A DNA stretch of 64,000 nucleotides from Hesseltinella vesiculosa. Its lineage: Eukaryota > Mucoromycota > Mucoromycetes > Mucorales > Cunninghamellaceae. Numbering within the stretch: position 1 is the first letter of the stretch; each line of letters opens with the position of its first letter. Positions 25,276 through 37,260 of this stretch are shown here, one piece after another. A model generated the notes under the pieces. The model was not told where the DNA came from. It worked only from the letters and a program-made list of their open reading frames with translations, and made no database searches. Both the position numbers and the translations under genes were made by a program. The DNA is taken from contig MCGT01000036.1 in the NCBI GenBank assembly GCA_002104935.1, forward strand, positions 210,940 through 274,939, given 5' to 3'.

Positions 25276-25785
25276 TTATTTTTTCATCAGCGCTAAGTAA
25301 TCCGAGTCAGTAGCACTTCTGTGCACTTTAAGCGATCTTTGGTTGTCCGCGTCAGGCATGGATCCGTCATGAGCAACACTGGCACCTACACGGAACACCG
25401 TCTTGCCCTCGAGCTTTTGGCCAGTGACAGCAGAGGGAGTGGGTACATCTTCATCTTCACCTTCGCCCAGGGCATACGATTCGCCAAAGCCCCAGGCTCG
25501 GCAAGAGCCATCTTCATGCGCAGACAGGCCAAGGTTGGACCCACAGGCCAGGCACTTCTGTAGGCACGCCCACGGCCTTTTTGAATTGTGAGCCTTCGTG
25601 CTTGCCCTTGGTCTGGCGCTCCTCGATCAGAGCAGCAGACAGGCCAAGCTGTGACGAGTCTGCGCGGCCAAACGCATAGACGGCGCCGTCTTCCATCAGC
25701 ACAAAGGAGTGGCGTTCGCCAGCATGCACAGATTTAACAGTACCCGTGCCTCCAAGATCAACCACAACGGTCGGCGATTGCACAA
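25276..25785 (-). pseudogene. RCC1 (Ran guanine exchange factor) C-terminal fragment
   Basis: The minus strand encodes pieces of RCC1 repeats: VVDLGGTGTVKSVHAGERHS and VLMEDGAVYAFGRADSSQLG in one frame, then ACGSNLGLSAHEDGSCRAWG and FGESYALGEGEDEDVPTPS in another. The second frame runs to a stop at 25276. Between the two frames (about 25545-25565) a deletion removes the expected segment joining the repeats and shifts the frame. Upstream, at about 25785, homology stops without a start codon or an obvious splice acceptor, and a 56-bp tandem array follows. Only about the last 40 percent of an RCC1 protein is represented. It is most simply a decayed duplicate; the working copy should be elsewhere. 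Confidence 0.75.
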
Positions 25786-25857
25786 ACATCAGCAGCACCA
25801 ATCATCACACAGTTTTTTTTTTTTCAAAGGTTTTTTTCTTTTTTCTTTCGTCTCTCG

Positions 25858-26171
25858 TAGATGGCATTAGGTTTGCTTTTGTGGCAAGCATTTCTTGTTT
25901 AGGCTATCTCTTGTGGATGGCATTGGGTTTGCTTTAGTGGCAAGCATTTTTTGTTTAGGCTATCTCTTGTGGATGGCATTGGGTTTGCTTTAGTGGCAAG
26001 CATTTTTTGTTTGGGTCATCTCTTGTGGATGGCATTGGGTTTGCTTTAGTGGCAAGCATTTTTTGTTTAGGCTATCTCTTGTGGATGGCATTGGGTTTGC
26101 TTTAGTGGCAAGCATTTTTTGTTTAGGCTATCTCTTGTGGATGGCATTAGGTTTGCTTAATGGCAAGCATT
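25858..26171 (+). repeat. Tandem array, 56-bp unit, about 5.6 copies
   Basis: Near-identical 56-bp units of the form gtggatggcattgggtttgc, tttagtggcaagcattttttg, tttaggctatctctt. Outer copies carry a few substitutions (attagg for attggg; cttttgtgg for ctttagtgg), while internal copies differ by only two or three bases. This suggests recent expansion or homogenisation. Confidence 0.92.
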
Positions 26172-26183
26172 TGGATGTGGATA

Positions 26184-26262
26184 GCCAGTTACCTCCTCGT
26201 GGTCACATCTGGGCAACCATCTTTTTTATGAGAATGGGCTAAAAATTGGCACTGCGTTTCTT
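26184..26262 (+). repeat. Shared array-flanking repeat, copy 2
   Basis: agccagttacctcctcgtgg, then cacatctgggcaacca and a gagaatgggctaaaa segment, match 7321-7392 in the same order and orientation. As at the first site it begins immediately after a tandem array. Confidence 0.7.
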
Positions 26263-26666
26263 TAATAAATTACTTTGAAAGTACCTCTCCTAGCTGTAAA
26301 TAATACTTTGATATCATGTCAAAGGATGGGTTTTATTTTATTTTTCAATTCAATTTTCCAAATGTAAAAAAAAAAAAATCAAGACTTTTGATGTAAAAAG
26401 AATCTGAATGTCAGGGGGTAACGTAAAAAAAAAAAATAAGTTCAAGTGAAAGAAACTGAGTGTCTTTACCAACTTTCAAACAACTTTCAAAAAAAAAAAA
26501 GCCAATACCACTTCATCTCTGTATCATTTAGCTTGCCTCCTGCTGGTCAAATCTCCCAATAAAACAAAAAAGTAGACCTGAAGAAAGGGCCCTTTTAATT
26601 TACATATCGCAAGAGGAATAATGGGATGCAAGAGGAAAAAGTCTATTCGTCTGCCAGTAGCACAGA

Positions 26667-27452
26667 ATGTTGAGCGCCGGACCATTCTTTCTTTTCGACG
26701 TTGCCTACCTGACCAAGCTGATGGACCCCCACACATCCAAACTAAGCAACGCTGGGTTTGTTCCTATGTGCATTCCCACCGGCCCAGTACATCGACCCAG
26801 ATACCTCCGGGGTAACAGTAGCTTTGCCCGGTCCAAGGCAACGTCGTTGCAACGGCTACTTACCAAGGGAGCAAGGGGCTACCGGCTGCACTGCCTGCCA
26901 AACGAAGGGACTGATGAGACAGCTGCGATGGGTGAAGACACACTTCAGTACATTCTCGATGATATGATCTTTTTGCAAAGTCTCCACATGCCCTGGTTCC
27001 ACTTAATGAATTCTTCCTCTGAAACTCCCCCTTTTTTGCCCCTTTGTGTCAGATGGATCGGCTTTCATTGTTGCTCCTTTTTAGAAAGCTGGATTGTGGA
27101 GTGGTCAAAATCTACAAGTTTATTCTTTTTCTCAACATGGTTCTGCATGCTTAAAATAAAGTCGCGCACGATTCTCTCTACGCTTTCGACAACGGACCCA
27201 GAGATAAACAGAGGCGGATACACTGGCGCAAGCGACTACACTTCTGCAAAGCGACCACTTCACCAGGCTTGGTTGGACTTTCCAATGGATAGTTTGGCAG
27301 TGACAGACCCTTATAGACCCAAACAAGGATGGAAGAAGCTTGGTTGGCAATATTATTCTCGTAATAGGATTACGATTCAATTGATCATATCTATGACCGG
27401 CTCCTTTTTTGTTGACGTAGAGATGTTATTCTACAGCGGCATGGCATATTGA
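26667..27452 (+). CDS. Unassigned 261-codon open frame, doubtful
   Basis: An uninterrupted frame with no recognised domain. Its composition is uneven: an N-terminal part with Pro/Arg/Ser, then Trp/Phe/Cys-rich stretches in the middle that look unlike the neighbouring proteins. Introns are otherwise nearly universal in this window, so a single 261-codon exon of odd composition is more likely chance or an old mobile-element remnant than a gene. Confidence 0.18.
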   Translation: MLSAGPFFLFDVAYLTKLMDPHTSKLSNAGFVPMCIPTGPVHRPRYLRGNSSFARSKATSLQRLLTKGARGYRLHCLPNEGTDETAAMGEDTLQYILDDMIFLQSLHMPWFHLMNSSSETPPFLPLCVRWIGFHCCSFLESWIVEWSKSTSLFFFSTWFCMLKIKSRTILSTLSTTDPEINRGGYTGASDYTSAKRPLHQAWLDFPMDSLAVTDPYRPKQGWKKLGWQYYSRNRITIQLIISMTGSFFVDVEMLFYSGMAY

Positions 27453-27646
27453 GAAAAAAAAAGGAGGGGTTCTTCCCGAAACACAATCATTGGCTGAGCA
27501 TCGGCTTTCGCTTACTTTGTCGCAAGTCTCGGGACTTGAATTCTTTTTTTAGCAAAAAAAAAAAAAGAAAGGTCCAAGACCTAAAAAAACCCTTTTTCTT
27601 TTCTATTTTCTATTTTTTGATTCATCCATTTGCTAAAGTCAACATC

Positions 27647-30600
27647 ATGACCGATCTCTTCCAGCGTTTTGGCAGAAAAAAAGACCCTCCTCCTCCAGCT
27701 AATGCACCCACGCCATCAACATCGATCAAGGCGCGATCGCTTAAAAGTTTGACTTGTAAGTTCTTTGCCTCCACTCCCCCTTCACCTCCTTTTTATTTCT
27801 CTACCGAACCATATCATAAACGCTTGCATTTTCATCGTTGTAGCAAAGTCATCCCAGCGCCAAGCAAGATCAATGACATCACCTCGCTCTTCCATTGAAA
27901 TGACAACTTCCATGCCCCCTGAAGAAGAAGTTCATGAGCTGTTTGAACAGATGCTGGTAACCAACAAGAATAAGGGGGGTTTCATTTGGATCGCACCATC
28001 TCAGCTTTGGTTCTTTTTATGATGATTAGGAGCGACGTGGGCTACATGAAGAACACATCTTAGCAACCATGCGGGCGTGGGCGGCTGAAAAGAAATGGCT
28101 GATGGTGCAGCAAGATTCCCAAGCCGAATACTTGGCAGCCCATAACAATCATGCAGACCCTCCCAACCCTATGAGAAGCGTCTTGGCTGAAAAAGCGGAC
28201 AAAGTCTGGTCGACCCTGCATGCGCCACACCCTACCAGCAACAACAACAACAAAGGGTCACATGCCCATTCCTCCTCCACCAATCGCCTGCCTTCTGTCC
28301 TCTCTTCCTCCACCATCCTCACTGCACCTTCGATCAGCCCTTCCTCAAGCTCTGCCACCATGACAAGTCTTGGCAGTTCATCTGTCTCCACCCCCTACCA
28401 TCCTGCTCAACAGGACATCGATGATACCAGCGCCCCTGAATATTTTATTCGAAAATTCATGGAATCTAATCTTCGAGCCGTCACTCTTTCAGAAGTTGCA
28501 AAGCTAGAAGTCTGTCTACGCACACGACCTATCACGTAAGTTTCAACAGAATAAAATATTACTGCGCACGCCCAAGGTTGCACAGGTCTTGTTGGACCGA
28601 CACACTCATGCACACCCTTTTTTTTTATCTTGCGCCTCCTTTGTGTCACCTCAATAGCTGGCTTGTCAAATTCATCGATCTCAAAGGTCTACATGTGCTA
28701 ATCTCATCCTTGGCCATTATCAATCGAGTCATTGAAAGGTAAAAAAAAAAAAAAAAAAAGTGATTGGATTCAACGGCGAGGCACATGGTCCGATCAGCTG
28801 CTCATCTCTTTTTTTTTTTTTTTTTTTTTTCCTTCAGAGCTAACAAAAAGGCAATGGACATTGAAGCGGAAATCATCAAGTGTATAAAGGCATTGATCAA
28901 CACAAAGGTAGGAGATTGACAGGACACTCTCTTTCATTGCTAACCTTTCTTTCCTCTTAGCTCGGTGGGAAAGACATGTTGGAGCATGCCAATTATGTTC
29001 AAACAGTGGTGTTTTCGATCCTGTGTCCTCATTGGCAAACGAGAAAGATGGTGTGCGAAATCCTGACGTTTTACTGCTACATGACCAAAGATTGCGTGGC
29101 ATATGATCAAGTGATTCGTGGCTTCGAGTTATTGAAGCTGCATACCAAGGCTATGGGTAACTTTGATCGTTGGATGAGCATCCTCGAAGACACTCTGAAT
29201 GGCCGAGGTCGCATGGGATCATTGGTGGGTGCCAATGCTGATTGGAGGCGATTGGGAGTCTACAATGCCCCCGATAAACACCTGATGGAATATGCGGTAA
29301 GACCAAATATCATTCTTTTCCCTTTTCTCATCCTCGGTTTTTTTTTTCTTTTTCTTTCCAGCTCTCCAATTTGATTTTAATCAATGCTTTAACCAAAGTT
29401 CCTGCCAACGCGTCAGGACGAATTAAAATGCGACAACAGCTAAATGCCTCTGGATGGGAATCGCGCATTGTACCCAAACTGAAAGTCATGCACTACCCTG
29501 TGCTGCAAGCCCAATTGGACGCCTATCAGCAAGCGTCCGACCAAGACCTGGACGATACCTTTGGCGATGAACTGTCGCTCTACTCGCACGTCAATAATCC
29601 ACACCAACTGCTTGCCCTCATTACTCAGCATCTCGAGCCCTCGCCTAAATCTATGGATGCTTTACTCTCCCTCCTCAAAAACCTCCTGCTCATCAAAGGT
29701 GATGCCACTACCATGTAAGCTCAAAAAAAAAAAAAAAAAAAAAGAGCAGCCAGAACTGAGTTTACTCTTGTCTTAAGGTCACACTACATGCAAATGACAA
29801 ACATGTTGGTTGGCCAGGTGGTAATGAATCGACGCTTGACATCCGACCGAGAAGATCTGACCGCAGTCTATGGCGTGTCAGTGGGCAACCTCATCCAGCA
29901 ATTCAGTGATCTGGACCGGCTGAAAGAATTGGAAGAATGCACTGCCCAGTCCCAGTCAACCATCATCGGCCTGCAAAACGATAATCAAGAACTCTACGCC
30001 CAAATCCAACAACTCAAACATCAGCAGCCATCAGATACCCACCTCAATCGAAGACGTAAGCTGTGTGAACAATAACCTGTTCGCCGTTCCTGACCTGTTT
30101 TGCTGACCGACGTAGGCTCCCTTGATTTGAAAAAGGAAAATGAATCACTGCGGTCGCTTTTGAAGACTTCCAAAAACACCATGTTCATGCTGGAGCGCCG
30201 GGTGTCGGAATTGACGGACATGATGGAAAACTCGGACCCTCACCAGCCCACAGTCGCCCCAGCCTTTCTGCAGGCACAAGCCCAGTCGACACGGATCATT
30301 GTTGGCAGTGAATGGAAGACAGCCGCTTTTGGCTCCCAGCAATCCACCCCAGCCGACCCCAGGGATACCACCGTCCGCCCCTCCGCCATCAAAAACGCTG
30401 ATGTTCCTGTGATCGTTCTCAAACCTCCCACCCATCGCAAAACGTCCTATCTCCCACACACCAGCCGGAAGCCTTCGACAGGTTTGTACCAGATAAATTG
30501 ACTTGCTCTAGCCACTCATTCTCATTATTTGTTCCTATAGACTCCAGCGCTAGCCCCAGCCACGTCCCACTGTCCAATGCCAATCGATCTACCGACGACT

Positions 30601-33108
30601 TGAGTACCTCACCAACAGATATCGCAGCAACTGCTCCTATACCTCCACCTACTCCCCCCAATGCAGTAGATGACATACCTCCACCTCCACCTCCTCCACC
30701 ACTTGCTGCTTCGGTGACCAAAGCCGCAAACCCATCGGACATACCACCTCCGCCTCCCCCACCACCCGTGGTTTCTACCTCAGCCAACGATATACCACCA
30801 CCACCTCCTCCTCCACCTCTCCCAGGCGCCATCAATGCCAATATACCTTGTCCACCACGTAATAGCAACACTGGACCATACCTCATTGAAATTCACTTTT
30901 TTTTTCCCTCTTCCTATAGCACCACCAGCAGCAGGCAGCATTCCCCCTCCTCCTCCTCCACCTCCTCCTCGTAAGCATGTAAACAGACGGCTGACAATGA
31001 TATGCTCACCTTTCCTGTTTTTTGTTATACAACACTTAGTCCCTGGTGCCGACGGCAGTGTACCACCCCCACCCCCACCTCCAGGATCTGCCAAAGTCCC
31101 AACATCCACCATTCTGCCTATGGCCTCAGCTTCTACCCCTCGCAAAACACTGCATGTGCAACCCCAGGTTAAACTCAAGAATCTACAATGGCAAAAGCTA
31201 GACCACAAGACCGTGGACAAGACCGTGTGGTCGGCCGGCGGCGTCGACGAGCAAAAGCTCGAGTCCAAGCTTTCTCAAATTGGCATCTTTGACCGCATCG
31301 ACACCATGTTCACTGCCAAATCGAACACAGCCTTTGACAAGAAACTCCGGGCCAAGGCTGAAGAAAAGAAAAACGTCGTCAAGTTCCTCGTCAAAAACAA
31401 GAGCCACAATCTACGTAAACTTCTTTTTTTTTTCCAACAAGGGCATGCCCTCATCTATTGTTCTGTCTAGATATCGCGGTGCTGCCCAAGCTCAAGCGTT
31501 ATGGTTCATTTGACGATGTTCGAGAAGAAATGATGCGGTTGAATGACAGCCTCTTTACAGAGACCTTGCTGACAAACCTGCTTGCCAATGCCCCGTCCAA
31601 AGAAGATGACCAAAAAACACTCAACAAGTACTTGGCGCCTGATGCTGCTGTGCAAGATCTGGACGTGCCAGAGCAGTTGACGATCGAGGTAAAAGATCAG
31701 CCATAGACTGAACGAATTTCCTGATTTTTATTTCGTTGTTTGTTGCAGATGATGAAGCTCTATCGTTACAAGGAACGGCTTCAGTTTATGCTGTTCCGAG
31801 TTCACTTTTGGGAAAAGTTTGACCAGTTGATGGAAAACATGACCACCATCGTGAATGCATCCGATGCTCTGCATGATTCCCAGGCTTTCAAGGAATTGCT
31901 CTCGGTAATTGGGCTCTTCACCCCTGCACGCTTTTTATTCCTCCAGAAACATAACTTTTTTTCTTCTAGATCGTGCTAATGATGGGAAACTACATGAATG
32001 GTACTGGTTTACAGGGCGGTGCCTTTGGCATTCGCATATCCAGCCTGAACAAGGTAATAGTTGCCTATGCAATAGCAAATGTACGCTGACGATTGCTTCC
32101 CCCCCCCCCCGACACTAGCTTGTGGATACGCGAGCCTCTGATACCTCTTCATTGACCTTGTTGCACGTCTTGATTGGCATGGTTCGCCGAGAATTCCCCC
32201 AAGTGTTATCGTTTTTGGATGACCTGAAGGACATGGGCCAAGCTGCTCGGAGTAAGCTTTTTTTTTTCTCCTTTCGATTCCCTTTCATTTATGCTTTCCT
32301 TGACGATACTAACGCATTTTATAACTTATCTAGTCATGGCCAGTGTCAATGATATCATTCAAGAGTACACCGACATGCGACAAACCTTGAAGCAGCTGGA
32401 AAAAGAACTGCAAGACCACTGGCAAGGCAAAGATAACCTGGATGCCGAGGATCTGTTTTTGGAAGTCATGCAAGAACACCACAAGGCTGCAACCGACCGC
32501 TTTGATGATCTAGAAACCTTGTACCTGAACATGGATGCCAAGTGGAAGAACACCATGGTCTTCTACGGTGAAAACCCAAAGGTCATGCGCCCCGACGACT
32601 TTTTCTCTGTCTTCCATCAATTCACCACGCAGTGGAAGGTAAAAGGGAATCTTACCAGGGACGAACCGTTCTCATTCTCCTCTTCATCTAGGTGGCTGCC
32701 AATACAGAAAAGAAGTACAGCGACCGTTTGGAAGAGGAAGAGAAACAGCGTCTCCTGAAAGAGCAACAGAAATCCAGCAGAGCAGCCCTGGTCAAGTCTG
32801 ACGAAGATGAGGAGGACGAAGAATCGCTGGGGCCAAAAACACCCGCCGAGGACGCCCAGACGGGCGAAAATGAGCGAAGTGTCATGGACAATCTGCTGGA
32901 TCGTTTGCGGTCTGGCGAAAGCCTCCACCAGAAACGACGGGTGCGCCACCAACGGTACCGTCGCCAGCAATCCACCCCCTTGCCTTGTGTCTCCACCAGC
33001 ACCACCTCTAGCAGCTCCGACTCGACCCAATCTCCGATGGATCCCCATGATACCCAACCCTTGAGTGCTGAAGACTTGCTCAAGCGTTTACAAAATGACT
33101 TTATGTAA
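27647..33108 (+). CDS. Diaphanous-related formin (Bni1/SepA type)
   Basis: Actin nucleator acting downstream of Rho GTPases in polarity, septation and hyphal growth. Eighteen exons, all GT-AG, give 1422 residues: 27647-27755, 27844-27956, 28030-28535, 28658-28738, 28838-28907, 28961-29296, 29362-29714, 29778-30055, 30116-30481, 30541-30858, 30920-30970, 31040-31414, 31471-31688, 31749-31904, 31970-32053, 32119-32251, 32334-32638 and 32692-33108. The GTPase-binding/FH3 (armadillo) region spans about residues 60-600, followed by a coiled coil. The Pro-rich FH1 lies at about 770-880 with five poly-Pro blocks. FH2 lies at about 900-1310, starting LKNLQWQKLD and containing GNYMNGTGLQGGAFGIRISSL. 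A DAD-like MDNLLDRLRSG followed by basic residues is near 1348, so it should be autoinhibited. An aataaa lies at 33132. Confidence 0.96.
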
Positions 33109-35119
33109 ATCCACTCATCACTATCCAATACAATAAATAGCAATGATAATTAATGTTAATAACAAATTATCCTACCAAACTCGGACGAGCCAAGTTGCAA
33201 AAAGGCATGCGCCTTCTTGCTCCAACCACGGCCGTTTCTCGATAGCCAGGGGCGTGTGATTGGGGCCAGTTTATTGAGTGATGGTGGTATGTTGCACTAC
33301 ATGAAAAGCCTCACGTACGAGTCATGATTTACAACATCTGATTTCCCAGCTAAAATGAAAAGTGAAAAACGAGAAGATGCTGGTACCGTACCCGCTGATC
33401 GTGTTAGGAGGTAAAAATATCAATTCTATATTTCCACGGCACTTTTTCTGCTCATCATCGATTTTATGAGTTGGAGCATTGTCCAAGATGAGGAAGCATT
33501 TTTGACCACGGTGTCTTTTGTCAATTTTTGAACATATTTCCACATTGCAGTGCCGGAACACATCACTGGTCATCCAGGCTTTTTGGTTTCCGTAAACCCA
33601 GTTACTGGTATGTCCAAAGGGCTGACGCTAACAATTTTAACATCGGTGTTTAAAACCCAAAATTGATGTCAGAACCATCTAGTCAGCTACATGCGCGCAG
33701 AAAATAAAAAAACACGGCGATGGTATACAAAGGTACAGAAGATTTCGAATACACTGTACACTCTCCTAGAAAAAATCTGAAAGGAAAAATGAAGTACAAA
33801 AAAAAACTGCTCTAGTTCACTTGGATTAAGCTTGGGAATGTTGTTTTAAGGATAGAGTGCGCTCATCTCGAAAAAAAAATTAGTCTCCAGGACACGCGTG
33901 AAAACCGTCAAAGTCTGAAAAAGCAATTGCGGGAACGGAAATCAAGTCTTCGTCCCGGGTTCGAAAAAAGCCCATATTTAGACATGGCAAGAAAAGTGTC
34001 AGTTTTAAGCAAATACTTGCCTTCAAAGGGAATGAAAATAATTGTGAGCGATATATTTTTCTTTATATGGGTGGTGGATTTTTTGAAAATATACTTTCCT
34101 AAAAAGTAGCAAAGGTAAGGGAGTGAGGAAAAGAGGAAGTGGGAAGCGGAAAAAAGGAAGTGGAAAAGCGGAACTGGCGAGTGCATGGCAAAAGAAAAAA
34201 TGTAGTATTAACAAAAAGTGACCAAGTAGGAACTGGTTCCTTTATGGCCTTCTGGTGTAATGTATTACCCTCAGCTCTTTGCCAAGGTTGATGTGGATAT
34301 GCTTGCATGGTTGGTGTGAGGGGTAAGTAACAAGAAAAAGAAAAGAAAAAAAAAGCCCATTGCCGGCATCCTTTCCCTTTTCCTACCCTTCCTTTCTTTC
34401 CCTTGCACTTGAAATGAATAAAATATCATACCTTTGCCCTTTTTTCAAAATAAAACTGTATTTTTTCCTGTCTTAAAAACAAATAAACCATTCAATGCTC
34501 GTGATCGCTTGGTATGCTCAAAGAAAAAAAGGAAAAAAATAACGCTGGTTGCCTCGTTGCTCTCCTCGTTGCTAGCCTGTAGCCACTTTTCTGGCGATCG
34601 TTGCCATCCTTCTTTCTGCTTGAAATAAGATAAGCAGTAGCACAAGCATAAGCCGTTAAGGACATAACCCTCTCCGAAGAAAGACAAAAACCTTGCCATC
34701 CTTCCTCCTCCTCCTTCAGCCAAGGCCTATGTTCAACTTGCCAGGATAACTTGCCCAAGTATATTTTTCCTGGAAAGTTAGGCACAGGGCTGAGCCTGGG
34801 TGTGTGCCAGGACTTGACTATAAAAAAGTCTCTGGCCATGACCATCGCCATGATAAGGGTTTTAGTGAAGGTCACTGTGTTTGTTTTGTGTTTTCCATGC
34901 CTTTAGGAAAAAAAAAAGAAGAAGAAGAAGAGAACCAAGGCTATTCACAGGTGAACAATGACAGAAAAACAAGATTACCGATAAATTACCGATAAAATGA
35001 CCGATATATTACCGACAAGGTTGTTTCTTACTTTCTTTCTCAAGTTTCAGAGGAGATGGCAGGTTAGGTTTTTTTTGTTGTTTTGTTTCCAATCTACTGA
35101 CTCGTATTTTTTCCCCAAG
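33109..35119. other. Left part of mobile-element cluster
   Basis: After the formin 3' end this interval contains a decayed pogo-type transposase (33322-33630, separate entry). The rest has only short, biased frames. 34100-34200 is a purine-rich ggaagNggaaa repeat-like stretch. Around 34890-34950 a possible upstream exon of the PD-(D/E)XK gene begins (MPLGKKKEEEEENQGYSQ), but its splice phase does not fit the downstream exon. Confidence 0.45.
33322..33630 (-). pseudogene. DDE_1 (pogo/Tigger-type) transposase remnant
   Basis: On the minus strand a frame reads NWVYGNQKAWMTSDVFRH, then CFLILDNAPTHKIDD and IELIFLPPNTIS. This is the second catalytic Asp block (LDNAPTH) and the following LPPNT motif of pogo/Tigger transposases. 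The preceding part (first Asp) and the C-terminal third are missing, and the frame leaves homology after LPPNTIS. It is a short, inactive remnant. Confidence 0.8.
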
Positions 35120-36210
35120 ATCAACAAGACCTTCTCCAGTTAGTTATCCCATATAAGCAGCGACCTGGTACTGACCTCATGACGAAAATAATGCTGCAAG
35201 ATCCACGTATTATGAACATAATACTAACAACGTTGATCGGTAAGTTAGCTTGTTGCATCCTCTCTCTGCTGACGTGTAAGAACTTTGTACATGCTACAGG
35301 TGAAAATGCCAAAGATCACTATGTGCTTACACCATGTGAATGGATTGATGGGCGTCGTTCGGACATGTTATATACACCCATCGCATCTCCAACGGATGCA
35401 CTTCCACCTGTGATAGTTGAAGTGCAGAACGTTGTCGACAAATATTTCATTCGTCGCCTTATCAAATACTGTGGCCATATCATCGACAAGTATCAAGTGG
35501 AGCCTATCGCCTTGACAATATGTATACATGCGGCGAGAAGGGAGATCGTCGACAAACTTTCAGACACACCAATTGCTCCCTATTTGAAGAAACTGCCGTG
35601 CGATTCATGGGCACAAAGTCACTTTTTCTTAAGTGAAACAACGCTTTCGAATTTTTTGCAGCCACCCCTGCCGCCGATGGTTGCAGTTGGCTACGTTCTG
35701 GTTAAGCAGCAAGTGTCACTGATCGGATTGGAACACAGGGACGACCCAACTGTGCAAATGATGTGTGAAATTGCGAAAACTGCTCTCGATCATCAAATCC
35801 AGCATGAAGTACAAACCGTCGATGTGTTGCTTGACGTTTGCAAACACAACCGCGATCACTACAAACGAATGTTGGAGGCGTTGGACGAGGATGGGCATGA
35901 CCAAAAACGACTACGACAATACGTGAATGATGGCATCCTTTATGCCGAAACATGCATACTCAAGTACTCTACACAAGGATCCAGTTCATTGATGCCAGCA
36001 CCCCCCGATTTGCCTGAGTCTGTCCTACCCAGCAGGGATAGAAATGCATCCACCAACCCACTGCGACGCATTAACGCAGAAAACAGAAAAACCGATTTGG
36101 AATGGGCAAACGATTTTGTCGAAGACTGCAAGGCCAAGAAAACCAAAATGAACTGGAAAATGTCTTTCCTGCCCTTTTTTTGGGCGTTTTGCTTTTTGTT
36201 CTGCCGATGA
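35120..36210 (+). CDS. PD-(D/E)XK recombinase/nuclease-like protein, 5' incomplete and 3' rearranged
   Basis: The core reads GRRSDMLYTPI, about 10 residues, then LPPVIVEVQNVVDKYFIRR. The Asp followed by an ExQ motif is typical of Rpn/PDDEXK_2-type nucleases, a family expanded in mucoromycete genomes and often linked to transposons. Exons seen are 35120-35239 and 35300-36210, joined by a GT-AG intron (gtaagt...ctacag). That intron is 60 bp and in frame, so it looks open. The exon at 35120 starts after an acceptor (ccccaag), so an upstream exon should exist but could not be placed. The normal C-terminus is absent: after MNWKM the frame runs into unrelated hydrophobic sequence. An inverted fragment at 37.4-37.7 kb keeps a different end. 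It is probably non-functional or mobile. Confidence 0.65.
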
Positions 36211-36761
36211 GACGGCAGTGAGGGGCAGTTGGTTAGGTATTCTTCCATTCATTTGAAAGCCGAGGACCAAGGCTATTTGCAGGTATCAAGAACGTAAGAA
36301 AGTGGGCTCTGATGGCAATGCTGGCAATAGCGACGTTCTGATTGGCGGGATTATAGTCAGGGCTGATCGAGAAGGGTTCAGTAGCAGGTGGGTGCGTAAT
36401 GGAGTATACTACACTTCTCTTTATGAGAAACCAAAAAAAAAAAAAAAAAAAAAAAAGTTGCCAGGTTGGGTTTCCCCTTGGGGTTATCTGTCTTGGCCGG
36501 GTGTGGATGAAAGTTTCTCCACGAGGTCACACCATGGAAACCAACATTGCCATCAAGGCAACCTCGGCCAGAGCACTGGCAACTATTTAGTTATTTATCT
36601 TTTCTATCTTTCAGTACAAAGCTTGAAATAAAAACGTAGCAATCAAACAAACAGCCCCAGCCAAAAAAAAAACGACACCAGCCAAAAAAAAAAGAGCCAC
36701 GTTGCTCTAAGCCAAGAATCCAAGGCTAACCTCCACCAATCTACTCTAACCTGTTCAGTCT

Positions 36762-37065
36762 GCTAGTCCTTGGTGAACTTTGGCCAGTATCAAAAATTGT
36801 AACCTCGCTGGATATGTGGCTACAGAGTTAGTTTGTGCCAAAATCTGGCGTTCTCGCAGCCTTTCTTTTTTTGGAAGTATCTCATGTCTTTGCCCGGTAT
36901 AAAAGTCCAAATGTATCACTTTTTTTGTCTTCAGATGGCACCATTAGAAAGCTACCCATCCATGCTCTGTATAGAACCAAAGATTATGAAAAAAAGGAGG
37001 AGTATTGAGGGTGATATGGGAGAATCAGTATCGGGGAAGGGGTGAGGTTGGCGTGGGCGGGCAAT
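36762..37065 (+). repeat. Dispersed repeat, copy B
   Basis: Matches 4195-4555. It is strongest at 36934-37063: atggcacc(a)ttagaaagct, tatagaaccaaag, gaatcagtatcggg and gtgggcgggcaa are all kept in order. The copies differ by scattered substitutions and small indels, so they are old relative to the palindrome nearby. Confidence 0.7.
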
Positions 37066-37068
37066 GAT

Positions 37069-37260
37069 GGATAAGCACCAGCAATTCCGCAATTACTATT
37101 TGATCATGGGCGATGCTACGATCTATCGCAAAAGTATGTAAGACCTAGTCAAGAAACGTGGATACAAAGCTGTTTCCCTTCCACCTTACTCCCTGAGCTT
37201 CATCCAATTGAGCCATTCAGGGCACAAAATGAAAAACCATGTGCGTCGTAAGAGACTCGA
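37069..37260 (+). pseudogene. Tc1/mariner-type (DDE_3) transposase remnant
   Basis: One frame reads MDKHQQFRNYYLIMGDATIY, a stop, then LVKKRGYKAVSLPPYSLSF and HSGHKMKNHVRRKRL. This follows the layout of DDE_3 transposases: a FYLVMDNAPIH-like block, RGYxxVxLPPYSPxxNPIE, then a basic KxKVKR segment. The catalytic Asp context is degraded and there is an internal stop. Only about 65 codons remain; it lies directly after dispersed repeat copy B. Confidence 0.65.

Larger units (their letters stand above)
25786..27646. other. Repeat-containing intergenic region upstream of the formin gene
   Basis: Contains the 56-bp array and its conserved flank (separate entries), then A/T-rich sequence with A-runs at 26367, 26426 and 26491. 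A 261-codon open frame at 26667-27452 is listed separately. The last 190 bp before 27647 are pyrimidine- and A-rich and probably hold the formin promoter. Confidence 0.5.

Noticed and set aside
30419..30886. Gly-rich minus-strand frame
   Set aside because: Reverse complement of the formin poly-Pro FH1 region.
33940..33970. gggttcgaa, resembling a tRNA B box
   Set aside because: No matching A box, no cloverleaf and no terminator at the right spacing.
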